Source: Asaia bogorensis_B (GTDB lineage: Bacteria > Pseudomonadota > Alphaproteobacteria > Acetobacterales > Acetobacteraceae). From it: DNA of 64,000 nucleotides. Location: the NCBI RefSeq assembly GCF_900465315.1, contig NZ_UBIX01000007.1; one strand, given 5' to 3'. The notes beneath the pieces are model-generated. The model did not search any database. It was not told where the DNA came from and saw nothing but the letters and a program-made list of their open reading frames with translations. A program made the position numbers and the translations under genes. Positions 34,143 through 43,568 of the stretch are shown piece after piece. Every line of letters begins with the position of its first letter. The first letter of the stretch is position 1.

Positions 34143-36952
34143 TCTTCCTGACCCCCCTTGCCCTGGCGGGGCTGATCGCTCTGCCCCTGCTTTACTGGCT
34201 GGTGAAGGCGACCCCACCGCCGCCGAAGGATCTGGCTTATCCCTCGCTCCAGATCCTGCGCCGCCTGCAAGCCAGAAACACCGATACGGCGCGCTCACCG
34301 CTCTGGTTGCTCCTGCTGCGCCTGCTCGCTGTTGCCCTGCTGATCCTCGGTCTTGCGCAGCCCGTCTGGCTGGGGCGCGAAATCAGCGCAGGCGGCGGGC
34401 ATGATCTGGTTCTGGTGCTCGATAATGGCTGGGCCGCCGTGCCGCACTGGCAGGAGCGCATCCGCACAGCGCGCAGTCTGGCCGAGCGCAGCTTTCGCGC
34501 AGGACACGCCGTCACGCTGGTTCTGACTGCCCCTGACCCCGATGGGTCGTCCCCTGCTCCCTTCACCACACGTGATCGCCCGCGTTTCGAAGAGCGTCTT
34601 CTTGCCCTCGCCCCGCATTCATGGCCTACGGATCGTGCCCATACGGCCAGCCAGATCGATGCCCTGAGCCACAGCGCCGCGCTGACGCAGTCCGATCTCG
34701 TCTTCATCTCGGATGGCGTGGCGACAGGCGGCGATACGAGTTTTGCTAAGGCGCTCGCCAGCTTCAACGGCACGGTGAGTGACATGCGCTGGCCGGGCTG
34801 CGACACGATGATGCTGAGCGTTCATCGCGCGGCCGGCAATGATTTCACCGCGACCACAAGCGGGTTGTCCTGCCCCGCCACAGCATCGGGCGGACTGCAA
34901 GTCAGGGCACGGTCGGAAAATGGTGGTACGCTCGGTATTTTTCCGCTGCCCACCGGTCAGACCACGCCGCTGGACCTGCCGCTGCCCCCGCTTCTGCGCA
35001 ATCGCGCCGCACGCTTCGTTCTTGAACGCGATGCAACGCCTCTCCCCGGTCCCGCCGCAATTGCCCTGCTCGATGCAGGTGAGCACCGGCATCCGGTCGG
35101 TCTGCTCACCCCCGGCACGCAGGATACCCCGCTGACGGGACAGGGTTTCTTTCTGTCCCAAGCCATCAGCCAGATAGGTGAATTGCACCGTGGCGCTGCT
35201 GATGACCTGCTGCGAGGGAAACTCTCGGTACTGATCGCGACAGATGGCACCCTCGCCGATGAGCAGACACGCCAGCATGTGGCGGAATGGGTGCGTCACG
35301 GCGGGGTGCTGATCCGTTTCGCCGGGCCCGTTCTGGCGGCCGATGCCCAGGCCAGTGTGCATGACATGGCGCGTACCCTGCTGCCTGTGCCGCTCATGAG
35401 CGGCATGCGCCAGCTTGGCGGCCCGATGTCATGGGGCAAGCCACAGGTCCTTGCCGCCTTTGCCGAACATTCCCCCTTCGAGGGCTTGCCCCTGCCCCAT
35501 GAGGTGACAGTGACGCGTCAGGTTCTGGCTGAACCCACCGCCGATCTCGGTGCGCATGTCTGGGCCCGGCTGAGTGACGGGACCCCTCTGGTAACGGCCA
35601 GTCCGTTCGGACAGGGAGAGCTGGTCCTGTTCCATGTTACCGGCACCGCAGACTGGTCGAGCCTGCCGCTTTCCGGTCTGTTTCCTGCCATGCTCGAACG
35701 TCTGGTGGAGCGCTCGCTCGGCCAGCAGAACGAGACCGCCCTGCGCCAGCTTGTTCCGTTCACCATGCTCGATGCCAATGGCCAGCTTGTTCCACCCCCC
35801 GAAGCTGCCCGCCCTCTCGATGTGGACACACTCGCCACGACGCGCCCTGACGCCCAGCACCCGCCGGGTTATTATGGTCCGCATCTGTCGCGCCGTGCCT
35901 TCAATCTGGGTGATCATCTGCCCCCGATCGCAGCAGCGCCTCTGATGGGGCGCAGCCTCACGCCCGACCATGTTTCGCCCGATCGGCCTCTTGCGCCGTG
36001 GCTTCTGGGCATGGCTCTGGTGATGCTGTTGGCCGACTGCCTTGTGGCATTGTGGCTGCGTGGGCTGTTGGGTGGCCGCCAAAGCCAGGGTCAGGGCCAT
36101 GCCGGAAGCAGAAACCGCACTGGCGCGAAAGGCGCAGGACTTACCCTGTCAGCCATGATCCTGCTCGGCACTATGTATGCCTCTCCGGCGACCGCGCAGG
36201 AAGATGACGAGAGCCCGAAACATGCCGGGGTGACCCACGGCGTCGTTCCCGGTGCCGCGCTTGAAACACGGCTTGGCTATGTGCTGACGGGTCATGACGA
36301 TATCGACGAGGCCTCCCGTGAGGGTCTGCAAGGCCTGTCCAACTACGCGTCCGATCGCTCCTCCGCCGTGATGGGCCATCCGGACGGGCTGGTCCCCGGC
36401 AAGGATGATCTTGCCTATTATCCCCTGATCTACTGGCCCATCACCGACGATGTGCAGGAAGATTCCGGACGCTCGGCCGCCCTCAACAGCTTCATGGCGC
36501 ATGGCGGTATTCTCATGCTCGACACACAGGGCACGGGCTCCGATCTCTCTACGCAGGATGAAGGGCAGATGCGCTCGGCCCTGCGACGCGCGACAGCAGG
36601 TCTTGTGGTCCCACCACTGTCAAAGCTCGATGATCATCACGTTCTTGCCCACAGCTTTTACCTGCTGCACGATTTCCCCGGTCGTGTTCAGGGCCTGCCT
36701 GTTTGGGTAGCCCGCAGCGGCGATGACAGCAATGACGATGTCAGCCCCATCATTATCGGTGCCGGTGACTGGGCTCATGCCTGGGCGATGGATGCCCAGG
36801 GCAACACCCCCTACGCCGTGATCCCCGGTGGTGACGAGCAGCGCACCCAGGCCTATCGCTTTGGCGTCAATCTGCTGCTCTATGCCCTGACCGGCAATTA
36901 CAAGGCCGACCAGATGCGCGTGCCCGAACTCCTGAAGAGGATGGAGCAATGA
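34139..36952 (+). CDS. BatA-like N-terminus fused to DUF4159
   Basis: A 937-residue membrane protein. It begins with the BatA/aerotolerance-type N-terminal region (two hydrophobic segments, LTPLALAGLIALPLLYWL and LLLLRLLAVALLILGLA), continues with a long periplasmic VWA/amidotransferase-like part, then another hydrophobic segment (~residue 620-640) and a second export-like hydrophobic stretch (~675-690, ending SPATAQ) leading into a DUF4159 domain (~700-937, with LAYYPLIYWPI and GGILMLDTQGTG). The internal signal-like sequence suggests a fusion of two ancestral proteins. Overlaps both neighbours by ATGA, so tightly coupled with DUF58 and the next gene. Confidence 0.88.
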   Translation: MIFLTPLALAGLIALPLLYWLVKATPPPPKDLAYPSLQILRRLQARNTDTARSPLWLLLLRLLAVALLILGLAQPVWLGREISAGGGHDLVLVLDNGWAAVPHWQERIRTARSLAERSFRAGHAVTLVLTAPDPDGSSPAPFTTRDRPRFEERLLALAPHSWPTDRAHTASQIDALSHSAALTQSDLVFISDGVATGGDTSFAKALASFNGTVSDMRWPGCDTMMLSVHRAAGNDFTATTSGLSCPATASGGLQVRARSENGGTLGIFPLPTGQTTPLDLPLPPLLRNRAARFVLERDATPLPGPAAIALLDAGEHRHPVGLLTPGTQDTPLTGQGFFLSQAISQIGELHRGAADDLLRGKLSVLIATDGTLADEQTRQHVAEWVRHGGVLIRFAGPVLAADAQASVHDMARTLLPVPLMSGMRQLGGPMSWGKPQVLAAFAEHSPFEGLPLPHEVTVTRQVLAEPTADLGAHVWARLSDGTPLVTASPFGQGELVLFHVTGTADWSSLPLSGLFPAMLERLVERSLGQQNETALRQLVPFTMLDANGQLVPPPEAARPLDVDTLATTRPDAQHPPGYYGPHLSRRAFNLGDHLPPIAAAPLMGRSLTPDHVSPDRPLAPWLLGMALVMLLADCLVALWLRGLLGGRQSQGQGHAGSRNRTGAKGAGLTLSAMILLGTMYASPATAQEDDESPKHAGVTHGVVPGAALETRLGYVLTGHDDIDEASREGLQGLSNYASDRSSAVMGHPDGLVPGKDDLAYYPLIYWPITDDVQEDSGRSAALNSFMAHGGILMLDTQGTGSDLSTQDEGQMRSALRRATAGLVVPPLSKLDDHHVLAHSFYLLHDFPGRVQGLPVWVARSGDDSNDDVSPIIIGAGDWAHAWAMDAQGNTPYAVIPGGDEQRTQAYRFGVNLLLYALTGNYKADQMRVPELLKRMEQ

Positions 36953-39018
36953 TCCATCTCACCTTCATGCCGCTCCTGCCTTTCTGGCTGCTGACAGGTT
37001 CTGCCGCGCTGGTTGTGGTGGTCGGTGCCTATGCGCTTTTTCGTGGCGCACCGGGCAGCGTGCCACGCCTGCTCGCGCTGCTCCTTGTGCTGTTCTGGCT
37101 GAGCGGCCCACGGCTGAGCCGGCCATTTTTCGAGGCTGCCCCGCAGGATGTGCTGCTGGTGGTGGATCATTCGCCGTCTATGGCCCTTCGTGGCCGCATT
37201 GACAGCGCGGACAAGGCCGTCCGCACACTGCAACAGGCAGCCCACGACATTCCCGGCCTGACGCTGCATGTTGTCGATGTTCCGGGCGGTTCAGGCCATG
37301 GCACACGCCTTTTCGATACCATCGCCCAGGCCGATCTGCCGCCGGGACGGTTCAGCGGTGCCATTATGGTCACTGATGGCATGGTGCATGACATCCCGTC
37401 AGCACTGCCTCCGCTTTTCACGCGCGATGGCAAGACCCTTCCGCTCCATGTCCTCCTCACGGGCAAGGGAGAGGAAACGGATCGGCGCCTGCGCGTATTG
37501 CAGGCCCCGCCCTATGCTCTTGTCGGCAAGGAAGCCCAGCTGCGCGTCGTTGTGGATGACCTCGGTGTAACAGGCAGGCAGCCTGTCACCCTTACCGTGC
37601 ATCAGGGCGACGAGCCGCCCCGCCACATCGACGCCCTGTCGGGCGAGCCCATTGATATTGCCGTGGCCGTAAGGCGCCCCGGTGAGACCCTGGTCACCCT
37701 CGATGCCGCGCCGCTTGCCGGTGAAGTCAGCACGCGCAACAACAGCACCATCGTGCGCATCAACGGCGTGCGCGACAGGCTGAAGGTGCTTCTGGTCTCG
37801 GGAACACCCAATCAGGGTGAGCGCGTCTGGCGCAGGCTGCTGAAGGCCGATCCCTCGGTCGATCTGGTGCATTTCACCATTCTGCGTCCGCCCGACAAGG
37901 ATGACGGCACCCCGCTTTCCGATCTTGCCCTGATTCCGTTTCCGATCAAGGAGCTGTTTCAGGACCGTATCAAGCAGTTCGACCTGATCATTCTGGACGG
38001 GTTCCACAATGCCGGAATCCTGCCACAGGATTATCTTGCCAATATTGCGGATTACGTGCGCGAAGGCGGTGGATTGCTGCTGACTGCCGGCCCGGAATTC
38101 ACCGAGGACGGCACACTCCAGGACACGCCTCTTGCCGATATCCTGCCGGCCCATGTGCCTGGGGATGGCGTGATCAGGGAACGTTTCGTTCCGCAGCTTA
38201 CGCCATCGGGCAAGCGTCATCCGGTGACGGCGGGGCTACCGTCCAATTGGGGACCCTGGTATCGGGCGCTGGCCTCCGACCGCATCAAGGGCACCCCCCT
38301 GCTGACCGGGCCGGAGCAACAGCCACTTCTGGTGCTCGATACGGTCCAGAAAGGGCGCGTTGCGCTGCTGCTTTCCGATCAACTCTGGCTCTGGTCACGT
38401 GGCGAGGGCGGCGGCGGCCCGCAGGCGGAATTGCTCAAGCGTCTGTCGCACTGGCTCATGAAGGAACCGGACCTGGAGGAAAACCAGCTGCGTGCGACAA
38501 TTGGCGAGGACAGCCTGCACGTCGAGCGTCACAGTGACAGCGAGCGTCTGTCGGGGCCTGCCATGATCACGGCACCCAATGGGCGCACCTTCCCCCTGAT
38601 GCTCAAGCCGTCTGGCAATGGCGTATTCGAGGCCCGTTATCCCGTCACGGGTCAGGATGGGCTCTGGACCATCCGGCAGGATGGTCTCACCGCCTTTGCG
38701 GCGCAGGCCAGCCGCAACCCGATCGAGGATGCCGATCTGCGCGCGACTGCCCTGCGCCTCTCGCCTCTGGCGAAACAGTCGCATGGAGCTGTCCTCTGGC
38801 TTGGCCCTGATACCGCCACCCCTGCGATCAGGCAGATTGCCGATGCTGGCCGCGGTACGGCCATGTCTGGCACGGGGTGGATCGGTTTTCCACGTCAGAT
38901 GGTGCCTGTTGCCTCGTCGAGCCGCCTGACAGAGATTGTTCCGTCCTGGCTCGCGCTGTGCGGGGTTCTGGCGCTTCTTTTCCTGGGCTGGTGGCGCGAA
39001 GGGCGGCTTCGCCGCTGA
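36949..39018 (+). CDS. membrane protein with VWA- and glutamine-amidotransferase-like domains
   Basis: A 689-residue protein: two N-terminal hydrophobic segments (~8-26, 36-52), a VWA-like region (LLVVDHSPSMALRG with the DxSxS metal motif), Ig-like beta domain (~190-260), a class I amidotransferase-like fold without visible catalytic Cys (FDLIILDGF, YVREGGGLLLTAGPEF), and a C-terminal membrane segment (WLALCGVLALLFLGWW). This is the usual last large component of the MoxR-DUF58-DUF4159 cluster. The amidotransferase-like part is probably structural. Function of the cluster in this organism is unknown; envelope stress or complex maturation is a family-level guess. Confidence 0.87.
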   Translation: MIHLTFMPLLPFWLLTGSAALVVVVGAYALFRGAPGSVPRLLALLLVLFWLSGPRLSRPFFEAAPQDVLLVVDHSPSMALRGRIDSADKAVRTLQQAAHDIPGLTLHVVDVPGGSGHGTRLFDTIAQADLPPGRFSGAIMVTDGMVHDIPSALPPLFTRDGKTLPLHVLLTGKGEETDRRLRVLQAPPYALVGKEAQLRVVVDDLGVTGRQPVTLTVHQGDEPPRHIDALSGEPIDIAVAVRRPGETLVTLDAAPLAGEVSTRNNSTIVRINGVRDRLKVLLVSGTPNQGERVWRRLLKADPSVDLVHFTILRPPDKDDGTPLSDLALIPFPIKELFQDRIKQFDLIILDGFHNAGILPQDYLANIADYVREGGGLLLTAGPEFTEDGTLQDTPLADILPAHVPGDGVIRERFVPQLTPSGKRHPVTAGLPSNWGPWYRALASDRIKGTPLLTGPEQQPLLVLDTVQKGRVALLLSDQLWLWSRGEGGGGPQAELLKRLSHWLMKEPDLEENQLRATIGEDSLHVERHSDSERLSGPAMITAPNGRTFPLMLKPSGNGVFEARYPVTGQDGLWTIRQDGLTAFAAQASRNPIEDADLRATALRLSPLAKQSHGAVLWLGPDTATPAIRQIADAGRGTAMSGTGWIGFPRQMVPVASSSRLTEIVPSWLALCGVLALLFLGWWREGRLRR

Positions 39019-39081
39019 TAGGGAGTCGCCAGCTTGTTAACGATCATTTATAGTCAACCCATGCGCCACTCGAGACTTCAC

Positions 39082-39702
39082 ATGAATGTCCCACGATTCT
39101 TTCCCCTGATGCTGACGGCTGCCCTTGCGGCAACGCCAGTCCTCTTCGTTCCCTGGCATGCTGCGCATGCGCAGTCTGCAGATGATGCGGAAGCGGAACA
39201 GGAGGCCGAAGAGGCGCAGAAGAAGGCTGAAGCCCGTCGGGCCGCCAAGGCGGCAGCGCCGCCTTCCGCCCTGCCTGGCGCTGACTCTCAGGAAACCGAT
39301 GCGGGCCACGCCAATGTGGACCTGAACCCGACCGACGCCCTGTTCGATGCCATCAACCGTGGCTCGCTCAATGCGGCGAAGGAGGCTCTCAACCGAGGCG
39401 CGGACATGAATGCCAAGAACGTCCTGTTCCAGACACCGCTGGACATGGCGATCGACCTCAACCGCAAGGATATTATGTTCCTGCTGCTGTCGATGCGGAC
39501 CTATGGCGATGACAGCCGATTCGCTGCAGAAACGACCCACTCGCAGATCGAAACCGATGCCAAGGGCAACGGGCACCTGACCATCAAGGGCAAGGGTCGC
39601 AAGGGGACATCGGCTGTGGCCGCATCCACCAAGCCGCGTTTCGATGTTTCCGGAGGCCAGGCCCAGCCGGATATCGGGTTCCTCGGCTTCGGCGGTCGCT
39701 AA
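39082..39702 (+). CDS. secreted ankyrin-repeat protein
   Basis: Starting at 39082 (alternative ATG at 39061) the protein begins with a signal peptide (FFPLMLTAALAATPVLF, cleavage near HAAHA-Q), then an acidic/basic Ala-Glu-Lys helix (~30-60), about two ankyrin-like repeats (DALFDAINRGSLNAAKEALN, TPLDMAIDLNRKDIMFLLL) and a Gly/Lys-rich tail. Likely a periplasmic protein-binding factor. It lies 63 bases after the VWA/amidotransferase gene and is followed by a terminator, so it may close that operon. Confidence 0.82.
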   Translation: MNVPRFFPLMLTAALAATPVLFVPWHAAHAQSADDAEAEQEAEEAQKKAEARRAAKAAAPPSALPGADSQETDAGHANVDLNPTDALFDAINRGSLNAAKEALNRGADMNAKNVLFQTPLDMAIDLNRKDIMFLLLSMRTYGDDSRFAAETTHSQIETDAKGNGHLTIKGKGRKGTSAVAASTKPRFDVSGGQAQPDIGFLGFGGR

Positions 39703-39769
39703 AAGCTTCCTGCCCCCGCCTCGACGAGCCTCTGCACCAGACGATCCTCTGGTCGAGCGCACGAACTGC

Positions 39770-39804
39770 AAAAAGCGTATCGGTCTCCCGATATGCTTTT
39801 TTTT
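39770..39804 (+). terminator. intrinsic terminator closing the MoxR cluster
   Basis: AAAAGCGTATCGG and CCGATATGCTTTT form a stem with one G-T pair around TCT, followed by a run of eight T. It sits between the ankyrin gene and the convergent GH3 gene; the A run lets it work in both directions. Confidence 0.85.
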
Positions 39805-39873
39805 GTGACTGCCCTCATGCCAGCAGAAAAACGGAGCCGGATATCTCACCCGGCTCTCGCCCCCGCCTGAGCA

Positions 39874-42108
39874 TCAATCGATCGCTGCTTCATGACGCAA
39901 GGGAGGGATCCACTCATTGAGCGTCAGGCTTTGTCCGGTAATCGGGGTTATCGCGTCACGACGCAGATCGAAACGATAGCGCCCCGCCTTGCGCACCCAG
40001 TTTTCACCCTCGACCCGCGCCAGCAAACGCGGTTCCAGCGACACCTGCACTTCCTCCGTCTCGCCCGGTGCGAGCATGACCTTGGCAAATCCCACGAGAC
40101 GGGGCTGGAACGAGGAATCACCTTCGAAGGTGGCATAGATCTGCACGACTTCTGCCCCGGAAACCGGCCCGGTATTGGTAACGGGCAAGCGCGCCACGAG
40201 TGCCTGCGGGTCGATCGTCACATCACCGTGGTCGAAATGCGTGTAGCTCAGGCCGAACCCGAAGGGATATGCGACGGACTTCCCGGTCCGTGAGAACCAG
40301 CGATATCCTGTATCGGCACCCTCGATCGCGTAGTCGCGATGCACAATCGGTTTGTCCACGGGCTCACCGGGATTGGAGATAACCGTCTGCGGATCGATCT
40401 GTCCGGGGCGCGGCAGATCGCTCTCACTCAGGGGAATGGTGAAGGGCAGACGTCCCGAGGGATTGACGCGCCCGAACAGAATGGACGCCATTGCCTCTCC
40501 CCCGCCAGACCCTGCGTAGAATGCATGCAGGATAGCAGGCACCTTGTCACGCCAGGGCATGAGAACCGGGCCGCCGGTTTCAAGCACCACGACCGTGTTG
40601 GCATTGGCTGCCGCCACACGCTCGATCAGGCGTTCCTGCTCACCGGGCAGCGAAAGCCCCTGCACATCCTGCCCTTCGGTGCGCCACAACTCCGCGAAAA
40701 TGACCACGATATCCGCTGTCGCCGCCAGTCCGGCAGCACGGTCGATATCCTGACCGTCATCATAACCCAGATGCGCCTGCGGCGCTGCTGCGGCGATGGC
40801 CCGCATGGGAGAGGAAGGATGATAGACTTTTTCCAGCGGCACACCGGCAAAAGTCGCGCCCTCCATCTGTAAGCTACCTCTGGGTGTGACCGAGGACGAG
40901 CCACCTCCCGAAAGAACACCCTGATCAGCGCGGGCACCGATCAGCAGAATATTCTGAGCCGCCGCCTTGAGCGGCAATAGCGCGTTTTCGTTGCGCAGCA
41001 GAACAATACCGCCTTCAGCGGCGCACTGGGCGATCCGTTTATGCGCCTCAAAATCGATGCTCCCACCCGGCTCGGCAGGATCGTCAATGGCTCCCACCGC
41101 GAAGAGACTGCGCAGCTGTCTCTGGACCGACTGATCAAGACGCGCCCGCGACACCTCACCAGCCGCTATTGCCTCGTCCAACAGTGCACCAAAGAACGGC
41201 TTGGGGTCGATATTGGCGCCGGATTGCACATCGAGCCCTGCCGTCATGGCTTTGACGGTGGTGTGGGTCGCTCCCCAGTCCGACATGACCCAGCCACGAT
41301 AGCCCCAGTCCCGACGCAGTACCTCGCTGAGCAAAAAGGTATTTTCTGACGCCCAATGGCCGTTGACGAGATTATAGCCAGGCATGACGGCGCCTGGGCT
41401 ACCGATCTCGATGGCAATCTCGAACGCCAGAAGGTCGCTCTCCCGCAGGGCTGCCTCATCGATATCCGAGCTGATCATCACCCGGCCGGTTTCCTCGGGG
41501 TTGATCGCATAATGCTTGATGGTCGAGACCACCTTCTGTGACTGGATTCCCTCAATGGACGCACCAGCGATCTGACCGGTCAGCAGGGGATCTTCAGATA
41601 TATATTCGAAAATGCGCCCCCCGCGTGGTTCGCGCACGAGATTGGCACCCCCACCGAGCACGACATTGAATCCCTTTGCACGTCCCTCGCACCCAACCAC
41701 GCGGCCTGTCTCGCGGGCAAGCTCAGGGTCGAAAGAGGCACCGAGCATAAGGGACGATGGCAACGCCGTAGCGTTGTCATTGGGGCGGACATTATTGAGG
41801 TTGCCTATACCGAGGCTCGCATCGCTCTGCTGCTGCGCCGGAATACCCAGCTCTGGCATCGCCGGAAAATAACCGGCGGAACCGATAGCGCCTTCAGGCT
41901 TGCTTTCATCGCCAATCGGGATTGCCATCGGGCCGGCCATCCATGACATCTTTTGCGCATGGCTCATGGCTTCGGTGGCCGCGCGGGCCCGCGTATCAGG
42001 GTCCAGCGTCGGGTCGAGCCACAATGGCCTGCCCTCTCTTGGCCCTTTACCGGTGTCAGTGCCAGTGCCAGTGCCCGGAATGTTTGCGCGGGATGTCGTC
42101 GTATCCAT
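39874..42108 (-). CDS. glycoside hydrolase family 3 (beta-glucosidase-like)
   Basis: Hydrolyses beta-glycosides by a retaining mechanism. Start taken at 42108 (MDTTTSRANIPG); the frame is open for 26 more codons upstream with other Mets. The 744 residues comprise the GH3 barrel with KHYAINPEET, the nucleophile Asp at ~277 in WVMSDWGATHT, the alpha/beta sandwich (GGIVLLRNENALLPL, GSGGGEAMASILFG) and a C-terminal fibronectin-III-like domain (PFGFGLSYTHFDHG, VSGAEVVQIY). No signal peptide is apparent, so it may be cytoplasmic. A small GTGTGTDTG repeat near the N-terminus is encoded by a gtgcca-type microrepeat. Confidence 0.93.
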   Translation of the reverse strand: MDTTTSRANIPGTGTGTDTGKGPREGRPLWLDPTLDPDTRARAATEAMSHAQKMSWMAGPMAIPIGDESKPEGAIGSAGYFPAMPELGIPAQQQSDASLGIGNLNNVRPNDNATALPSSLMLGASFDPELARETGRVVGCEGRAKGFNVVLGGGANLVREPRGGRIFEYISEDPLLTGQIAGASIEGIQSQKVVSTIKHYAINPEETGRVMISSDIDEAALRESDLLAFEIAIEIGSPGAVMPGYNLVNGHWASENTFLLSEVLRRDWGYRGWVMSDWGATHTTVKAMTAGLDVQSGANIDPKPFFGALLDEAIAAGEVSRARLDQSVQRQLRSLFAVGAIDDPAEPGGSIDFEAHKRIAQCAAEGGIVLLRNENALLPLKAAAQNILLIGARADQGVLSGGGSSSVTPRGSLQMEGATFAGVPLEKVYHPSSPMRAIAAAAPQAHLGYDDGQDIDRAAGLAATADIVVIFAELWRTEGQDVQGLSLPGEQERLIERVAAANANTVVVLETGGPVLMPWRDKVPAILHAFYAGSGGGEAMASILFGRVNPSGRLPFTIPLSESDLPRPGQIDPQTVISNPGEPVDKPIVHRDYAIEGADTGYRWFSRTGKSVAYPFGFGLSYTHFDHGDVTIDPQALVARLPVTNTGPVSGAEVVQIYATFEGDSSFQPRLVGFAKVMLAPGETEEVQVSLEPRLLARVEGENWVRKAGRYRFDLRRDAITPITGQSLTLNEWIPPLRHEAAID

Positions 42109-42479
42109 GATCGATATCTGCCTCATCATCTTCAGCGGATACTCGCAGGACGGAAAACGCGCACACCCTCCCTGATGGATCGGCATAGCGCTCCAAAGAC
42201 GCTTGCCCGCGAGCTTGATCTATAAACGCGCCAGTACGTTACGGATGCAAAGTCACAGTAACGCGACATGATTTGTCAATAATACCGAGTAATACTCTAT
42301 AACCGGATTGTACTGGCCTGATGCCGGTTCTGTCTGCACAATCGAAATGCGACACCTTCCCAAGCCCTTGGACGCGCCGCAATGCCAGTAGCACACGCGG
42401 CGTGTCGGGCAGCGTGATCTTGCCCGACTTTACAAATCAGACCCCACGAACGCAGAGCCGTGCGGCGGGACGTGCGAAC
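42109..42479. promoter_or_regulatory. upstream region of the GH3 gene, with an inverted repeat
   Basis: About 370 bases between the GH3 start and the ccrM stop (both minus strand). AT-rich around 42260-42310, where the GH3 promoter may lie. CGTTAC (42237-42242) and GTAACG (42258-42263) form a spaced inverted repeat that could be an operator. No gene is visible here. Confidence 0.35.
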
Positions 42480-43568
42480 CTAGCCAACGTTACGCAGTGG
42501 CGTTTGCGCCATTTCGGTACGCAGGATATCAATCTGAAGCACTTCGCCCTGACGTTCAAAATACCAGAACGTCCAGCCGTTGCAGGACGGGGCGTTGGTC
42601 AGCAAGGCGCCCATCTTGTGAATGGAGCCGCGATGCGACCCGGAAACGAGGCTGCCATCGGGCATGACAATCGCGCTGACACGACGCTGGCGGTCGAAGA
42701 GTTCGGTGCCGGCGGGCAAGGCTCCCTGCTCGACAAAACTGCCAAACGGCACGCGGGGCATCTCGCGCTTGGCCGGGGTGATCGCCAGTTGCTCGTCAGA
42801 AAGACGCACCTCGGCTTCGACGCGGGCACGTGCCGCCTCGATATAGTCGGGGTGCCGCTCGATACCGATAAACCGGCGCCCGAGGCGCTTTGCCATCGCC
42901 GCTGTCGTCCCGCTACCCGAGAACGGATCAAGAACAATATCATCCACGATAGTGGACGCAATCAGGACGCGATGAAGCAGGCTTTCCGGCTTCTGGGTCG
43001 GGTGCAGCTTCAGACCGTGCGCGTTGCGCAGGCGCTCGTTGCCGGTGCAGAGCGGCAGATACCAGTCGCTTCGCATCTGCATGTCATCATTCAGCGCCTT
43101 CATGGCCTGATAATTGAAGCGATATTTGCTTTCAGGCCCGCGCGCGGCCCAGATCAGGGTCTCGTGGGCATTGGTGAAACGACGCCCCCTGAAATTGGGC
43201 ATAGGATTGGCCTTGCGCCAGACAATGTCGTTCAGGATCCAGAACCCCAGATCCTGCATGATCGCGCCCAGCCGGAACACGTTGTGATAGGACCCGATAA
43301 CCCAGATCGTCCCGTCCTTGGTCAGGAGGCGACGGGCTTCGGTCAGCCATTCACGCGTGAAATTGTCGTAGGTCGCGTAATCGGCAAATTTGTCCCAGGC
43401 GTCGTCTACACCATCGACCACGCTTTCATCCGGGCGGCGCAGTTCGCCGCGCAGCTGCAGGTTATACGGCGGATCGGCAAAGATGCAGTCAATGCTGGCA
43501 TCAGGCAGGCCACGCATCGTGTCGATGCACTCGCCACACAGGATCTGATCAAGAGGAAAATCCTGCAT
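42480..43568 (-). CDS. ccrM: CcrM-type cell-cycle adenine-N6 DNA methyltransferase (GANTC)
   Basis: Beta-class adenine methyltransferase that methylates GANTC after replication and controls cell-cycle genes in alphaproteobacteria. The 362 residues have DPPY (32-35) in ADPPYNLQLRGEL, the AdoMet motif DPFSGSG (214-220) followed by TTAAMAKRLGR, and the ~80-residue C-terminal DNA-recognition extension typical of CcrM (PDGSLVSGSHRGSIHKMGAL, GWTFWYFE). No restriction gene is nearby, consistent with a solitary methylase. Its ATG shares one base with the rnhB stop (TAATG), so they are coupled. Confidence 0.96.
   Translation of the reverse strand: MQDFPLDQILCGECIDTMRGLPDASIDCIFADPPYNLQLRGELRRPDESVVDGVDDAWDKFADYATYDNFTREWLTEARRLLTKDGTIWVIGSYHNVFRLGAIMQDLGFWILNDIVWRKANPMPNFRGRRFTNAHETLIWAARGPESKYRFNYQAMKALNDDMQMRSDWYLPLCTGNERLRNAHGLKLHPTQKPESLLHRVLIASTIVDDIVLDPFSGSGTTAAMAKRLGRRFIGIERHPDYIEAARARVEAEVRLSDEQLAITPAKREMPRVPFGSFVEQGALPAGTELFDRQRRVSAIVMPDGSLVSGSHRGSIHKMGALLTNAPSCNGWTFWYFERQGEVLQIDILRTEMAQTPLRNVG

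Noticed and set aside
42057..42076. Short gtgcca-type microrepeat near the GH3 N-terminus
   Set aside because: Only a few units and inside the coding region, giving a GlyThr/AspThr run; not a satellite or CRISPR-like repeat.
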